Shown here one piece after another: positions 12,043 through 14,545 of a DNA stretch of 14,545 nucleotides (positions are counted from its first letter, which is position 1; the number at the start of each line of letters is the position of its first letter). The notes below the pieces were generated by a model. The model was not told the DNA's origin. It made no database searches and saw only the letters and a program-made list of their open reading frames with translations. The position numbers and the translations under genes are program-made. Source of the DNA: an uncultured Collinsella sp. (GTDB taxonomy: Bacteria; Actinomycetota; Coriobacteriia; Coriobacteriales; Coriobacteriaceae); assembly GCA_900555815.1 (NCBI GenBank), contig USMR01000005.1:1-14545 (forward strand), given 5' to 3'.

Positions 12043-12162
12043 ATGTTCAAATGTGGCTTTCTGGCCTGTTACCTGCAATCCTAGCACACGTATGCTTCGA
12101 TTTGGGTCCCTATGTTGAAGTACTACCAAAATACTATGGCATCACTTCGGCTGATGGCTAGA

Positions 12163-12181
12163 TAGCCTCAACGAGAGGCTA
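12163..12181 (+). promoter_or_regulatory. hairpin enclosing the rep ribosome binding site
   Basis: TAGCCTC (12163-12169) pairs perfectly with GAGGCTA (12175-12181) around a 5-nt loop. The only ribosome-site-like sequence for the next gene, GAGAGG (12173-12178), lies in the loop and 3' arm, 7 nt before the ATG at 12186. Folding would hide it, a known way of holding down initiator synthesis in plasmids. Confidence 0.55.
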
Positions 12182-12185
12182 GTTT

Positions 12186-12785
12186 ATGGATACCAAAAAT
12201 TTAAAACCGGATGTGGGCGGTGACTATCCGTGGGACACGGATAGTCACCCGTCCGGTCCCACAAACCCGTCTGGAATGGGGACGGCGTCCGATTTCGCGA
12301 ATCAGGCCGTCACAGATGCCGCCATGGCCAATAGCGAGAGTCACCGCGAAGCACTTCGCCGGGCATCGAACGAATCGTCCCGTGTCGCCCACATGGTGCA
12401 GGATATGGTCAGCGAGAAGGTCGCGATCATCAAGCCACCATGGATGCTCGAGCTCGGTTTGCCTAGGCTCGACACCGATATTATGGGGCGGATTTGGTCG
12501 TTCCAGCGCAAAGACGTCTACAAATCCACCTGCTACATCAGCCTTGCCACCATGGCGGCGGACGTCAAATCGGATCGCTCGAACGTCAAGAAGAGAATCG
12601 ATAAGCTCGTCGAACTCGGTCTTTTGATTAAGTCGCCGCGCGGGAACAACAAATCGGTTGAGTACCGACTCGATATGACGGCGATCGCTAAGCGCAGACT
12701 CGAAGTCGAGGAGGGTAAGAAAAAGCAACGCGCTGAGAATTCGGCGAAACGCAAAGCTCAGTGGGACGCAAAGCATTCTGCCTAG
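12186..12785 (+). CDS. winged-helix protein, candidate plasmid replication initiator
   Basis: A 199-residue basic protein. Residues 1-75 are polar and disordered-looking. Residues about 97-165 form a winged helix: SFQRKDVYKSTCYISLATMA, then ADVKSDRSNVKKRIDKLVEL as the recognition helix, then the wing GLLIKSPRGNNKSVEYRLDM. The tail KRRLEVEEGKKKQRAENSAK is a basic helix. Iteron-binding initiators use such domains, and an array of CTATGGGTT iterons starts 10 bp after the stop codon, with a CopG-like gene in front and ParA beyond. It is shorter than classical two-winged-helix Rep proteins, so it might be a regulator or accessory initiator rather than a full Rep. Its ribosome site is buried in a hairpin. 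Confidence 0.65.
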   Translation: MDTKNLKPDVGGDYPWDTDSHPSGPTNPSGMGTASDFANQAVTDAAMANSESHREALRRASNESSRVAHMVQDMVSEKVAIIKPPWMLELGLPRLDTDIMGRIWSFQRKDVYKSTCYISLATMAADVKSDRSNVKKRIDKLVELGLLIKSPRGNNKSVEYRLDMTAIAKRRLEVEEGKKKQRAENSAKRKAQWDAKHSA

Positions 12786-12791
12786 TTTGAA

Positions 12792-12820
12792 GGGCTATGG
12801 GTTGTATGAACCCATAGCCC
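12792..12820 (+). terminator. rep terminator built from an iteron palindrome
   Basis: Perfect 12-bp arms, GGGCTATGGGTT (12792-12803) and AACCCATAGCCC (12809-12820), have a 5-nt loop and are followed by TATTTCTTTT. The first iteron pair thus doubles as the terminator of the rep gene. Confidence 0.65.
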
Positions 12821-13299
12821 TATTTCTTTTCCTTACAAACTATGGGTTAAAACAACCTACAGTATAACTATGGGTTGTTTTAACCCATAGTTTGGCGAAA
12901 AATAATTTTATTGATAGGGGGTTAAATAACGGTTCTTCGGCAAGTCTATCGGTTAGGGCAACCCATAGACTTGCTTACAGAGATCGCGGATGCTTTTCGG
13001 TGACGGAAGAACTATGGGTTGAAAGAACCCATAGAAAAATCAAGCCACCTTTCCAGCTATGGGTTAATACAACCCATAGAAAGCGATCGGAAAACGCCAA
13101 AAAGTACCGAAATAGTTATTTCAACCCATAGTTTGGGCACGTGTTAACCGGGACCAACTTATCAACTATGGGTTGTCTCACGAGACTATGGGTTGAAATA
13201 ACCCATGCCAACTATGGGTTCAGTTAACCCATGCACTATGGGTTGAAATAACCACAACTATGGGTTGAAATAACCACAACTATGGGTTCATACAACCCA
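12795..13299. repeat. iteron array CTATGGGTT-N5-AACCCATAG, candidate replication origin
   Basis: CTATGGGTT occurs exactly at 12795, 12840, 12868, 13012, 13057, 13166, 13186, 13212, 13236, 13258 and 13280, plus CTATCGGTT at 12946. Exact AACCCATAG occurs at 12809, 12882, 12960, 13026, 13071 and 13123, nearly always 5 nt after a forward unit. The left units are full palindromes; the right units lose the second arm and settle into 22-24 bp direct periods. This is the layout of an iteron origin or partition centromere bound by the neighbouring Rep or RHH protein. No gene is present; an open frame across it is an artefact of the repeats. Confidence 0.85.
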
Positions 13300-13307
13300 C
13301 CAAGTCT

Positions 13308-13335
13308 GACTAGAGTGAATTAGATTCACTTAGTC
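13308..13335. repeat. inverted repeat at the end of the iteron array
   Basis: GACTAGAGTGAAT (13308-13320) and ATTCACTTAGTC (13324-13335) pair with one bulge around TAG. It marks the boundary between the iterons and the following hairpin-rich stretch; possible Rep, IHF-like or partition site. Confidence 0.55.
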
Positions 13336-13774
13336 TGAGCTCAAGAGGGAAACGAAGAAATCCACCAGAAAGCATTTAATGATCGAACGATAAACAGACA
13401 AGAAAATCCACCGGCCTTGCACTCCATTCGCTACGCTCATTCCGCGTCGCTATCGCTCCTTGGCATGGCCTATCGGCCAAAAGTGTGGGGGCTAACGCCC
13501 CAACTCCCCGGCTACGTTGTTGTCAGCTCTCAGCGCCGGCGTCGCTTCGCTCCCCGGGCGAACTAACCTACTTGGCTGCGAGCCTACAATTCGGCAATGA
13601 CATGCCGAATCCGTTTTCCAGTTGATCTAGATACCGACATTTGGTCAACCTTGCGCTGAATACCGCTAGAAGGTTACAGAATCGGAAATAAGACGTTCTA
13701 TCGGTGAGGTTCGACCGGTTTTCTCATGGATAGATAAAACGGGGTCTTAAATCGGCTCTCAGTGGCCTAAAAGA
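13336..13774. other. hairpin-rich non-coding region, possible origin or oriT part
   Basis: No gene. Hairpins: TGGCC/GGCCA (13466-13479 area), GGGGC/GCCCC (13488-13492/13497-13501) and a perfect ATTCGGCA/TGCCGAAT (13589-13596/13603-13610, loop 6). The stretch 13420-13560 is GC-rich with TCGCTACGCTC-type words, the rest AT-richer. Lying between iterons and the par operon, it may hold the melting region or a transfer origin; no nic consensus was recognised. Confidence 0.35.
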
Positions 13775-13802
13775 GACAGGAGCACCTTTCGATACCCCTG
13801 TC
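13775..13802 (-). terminator. terminator of the par operon
   Basis: On the minus strand GACAGG (13802-13797) pairs with CCTGTC (13780-13775), followed by TCTTTT. It lies about 60 bp after the stop of the RHH gene, the last gene of the operon. Confidence 0.5.
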
Positions 13803-13860
13803 CTGATCCTCTTGGACTTCCATTTTGTCACAACATCAAGAACGTTCGTCGTCCTCTTCG

Positions 13861-14163
13861 CTAAAACCCCTTTTCGGCAAGGTACTCATCGAAAAGCTCT
13901 CGTGCGATATCCGATACGGACTTGTCCTCCTCGAGTGCCGCTTGCTTCAACCGCTTGCGATAACTCTCCGGAACGTATACAGACAGCTGTACAAGCCTCT
14001 CAGATGCCCCTTCAGTGCCTTTTTTGGGGCGCCCGGCTTTCCGTACCTGCGGAGCCGGTTTCTGGGGCTCAGATGCGCTCTCAACGATTTTCTGCTGTCT
14101 CTCCTCGGCCTTCTCCGCGGCGACGTCGAAGTAGGAGGTCGATTTCTTGAACTTTCCGGCCAT
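13861..14163 (-). CDS. ParG-type ribbon-helix-helix partition protein
   Basis: A 100-residue DNA-binding partner of ParA. A flexible basic N-terminal half, MAGKFKKSTSYFDVAAEKAE and a linker with AGRPKKG (AT-hook-like), leads to a C-terminal ribbon-helix-helix, RLVQLSVYVPESYRKRLKQA then ALEEDKSVSDIARELFDEYL. Small RHH proteins encoded directly after ParA take the place of ParB in type Ib partition systems: the folded part binds the centromere repeats while the loose N-terminus stimulates ParA ATPase. Its ATG overlaps the ParA stop by one base (TAATG), showing tight coupling. The iteron array 560 bp away, or repeats beyond the window, could be the centromere. Confidence 0.8.
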   Translation of the reverse strand: MAGKFKKSTSYFDVAAEKAEERQQKIVESASEPQKPAPQVRKAGRPKKGTEGASERLVQLSVYVPESYRKRLKQAALEEDKSVSDIARELFDEYLAEKGF

Positions 14164-14545
14164 TACAGGACCTCCTCGATCTCGTCCAGGATGTTTTCGA
14201 TTGCCTGGGCGGCCTTGCCGCTCTTCGCGATTTCGTACACGGGCTTGCCCAAGGCCGCGCCCTGCTTGAAGGCCGCTGCGGTCGGAACGGTGCCCAGCAC
14301 GGGCAAGTCATCGGCTTCGAGCAGTTCGAGGAACTGACGGTCGACCGTCTGGTTTGCCGCGAAGTTGTTGACGATGATTGCGAACGACAGGTCGGGATTG
14401 GCCTCGGTGATGACCTTGATGGTCCTCTTCATCGGCTTCAGGCCCAGTGTGCCCGGCTGGACTGGGATGATCGCGATGTCAGCGTTTTTGGCGTACTCGG
14501 CGGTGTCGTCGCTCAAGAATCCGGGTGTGTCGATTTCGTTCACGG
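14163..14545 (-). CDS. parA: ParA-family partition ATPase (C-terminal part)
   Basis: The last 127 residues of a ParA/MinD-type ATPase; the Walker A part lies beyond the right edge. The fragment begins in VNEIDTPGFLSDDTAEYAKN, where IDTPG is the Walker B/switch region, followed by ADIAIIPVQPGTLGLKPMKR (hydrophobic strand and P-Q-P loop), FAIIVNNFAANQT (the nucleotide-contacting asparagine strand) and LPVLGTVPTAAAFKQGAALG near the end, all normal for plasmid ParA. The RHH partner follows with a one-base overlap. ParA moves plasmid copies over the nucleoid so that each daughter cell gets one; here it marks the element as a low-copy plasmid, phage-plasmid or integrated relative. Confidence 0.92.
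   Translation of the reverse strand, partial: VNEIDTPGFLSDDTAEYAKNADIAIIPVQPGTLGLKPMKRTIKVITEANPDLSFAIIVNNFAANQTVDRQFLELLEADDLPVLGTVPTAAAFKQGAALGKPVYEIAKSGKAAQAIENILDEIEEVL

Noticed and set aside
11788..12129. 113-codon minus-strand frame
   Set aside because: Antisense to the CopG-like gene, which has a perfect ribosome site and RHH fold.
12892..13131. 79-codon plus-strand frame inside the iterons
   Set aside because: Its residues repeat as the iterons do (LWVERTHRKI, LWVNTTHRKR); a by-product of the DNA repeats.
12795..13299. CRISPR array
   Set aside because: Units are 9-23 bp palindromes with irregular spacing and no unique spacers of constant size; iterons fit better.
13825..14337. 170-codon plus-strand frame opposite the par genes
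   Set aside because: Shadow of the ParA/RHH operon.

Overview
The window looks like the junction between an ordinary chromosomal segment and an integrated plasmid-like or conjugative element in a moderately GC-rich Actinomycetota. Codon use, the fructose-PTS/DeoR/oxidoreductase cluster and the style of the small mobile genes suggest a gut Coriobacteriia such as Collinsella. That assignment is inference from gene style, not a database match.

Layout. (1) 1-2296, minus strand: a sugar-catabolism operon transcribed right to left, with a Gfo/Idh/MocA oxidoreductase, a DeoR-family repressor 3 nt downstream, then a fructose-type PTS EIIB domain that runs off the left edge. A helically phased array of TAAACG words lies upstream of the operon, and three hairpins lie between the repressor and the PTS gene. 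(2) 2297-5855: a scarred accessory zone with IS debris (a zinc-ribbon transposase start), an orphan RelB-like antitoxin, an unrecognised 74-aa protein, a nested inverted-repeat element (3567-3883) and a small HTH DNA-binding protein. Iteron-like direct repeats lie upstream of that protein. The zone ends with a hairpin cluster and a decayed gene tail with its terminator. (3) 5768-7459: two 36/37-identical direct repeats exactly 950 bp apart. They bracket a DUF1648/SdpI-like membrane protein whose better start codon is put out of frame by an A9 tract. A serine recombinase gene begins about 120 bp after the right copy. (4) 7649-11436: a coiled-coil protein converging on an overlapping operon of three calcineurin-like phosphoesterases. 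The operon is preceded by a structured leader resembling a terminator/attenuator and a 41-aa hydrophobic-basic peptide with a very strong ribosome binding site. A four-helix membrane protein follows on the plus strand. (5) 11650-14545: a plasmid maintenance module. It has a CopG-like ribbon-helix-helix protein, a winged-helix candidate replication initiator whose ribosome binding site lies in a hairpin, about a dozen CTATGGGTT iterons mostly arranged as palindromes, a hairpin-rich non-coding stretch, and a ParA/RHH partition operon cut by the right edge.

How the parts work together. The right third carries the functions of a low-copy replicon: initiator, iterons, copy control and partition. 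The recombinase with its repeats and the antitoxin fit a mobile element, and the phosphoesterase operon looks like its cargo. The three tandem phosphoesterases with the leader and the peptide gene just upstream on the same strand are the best candidate for an undescribed functional unit. Nothing in the sequence proves what they act on.
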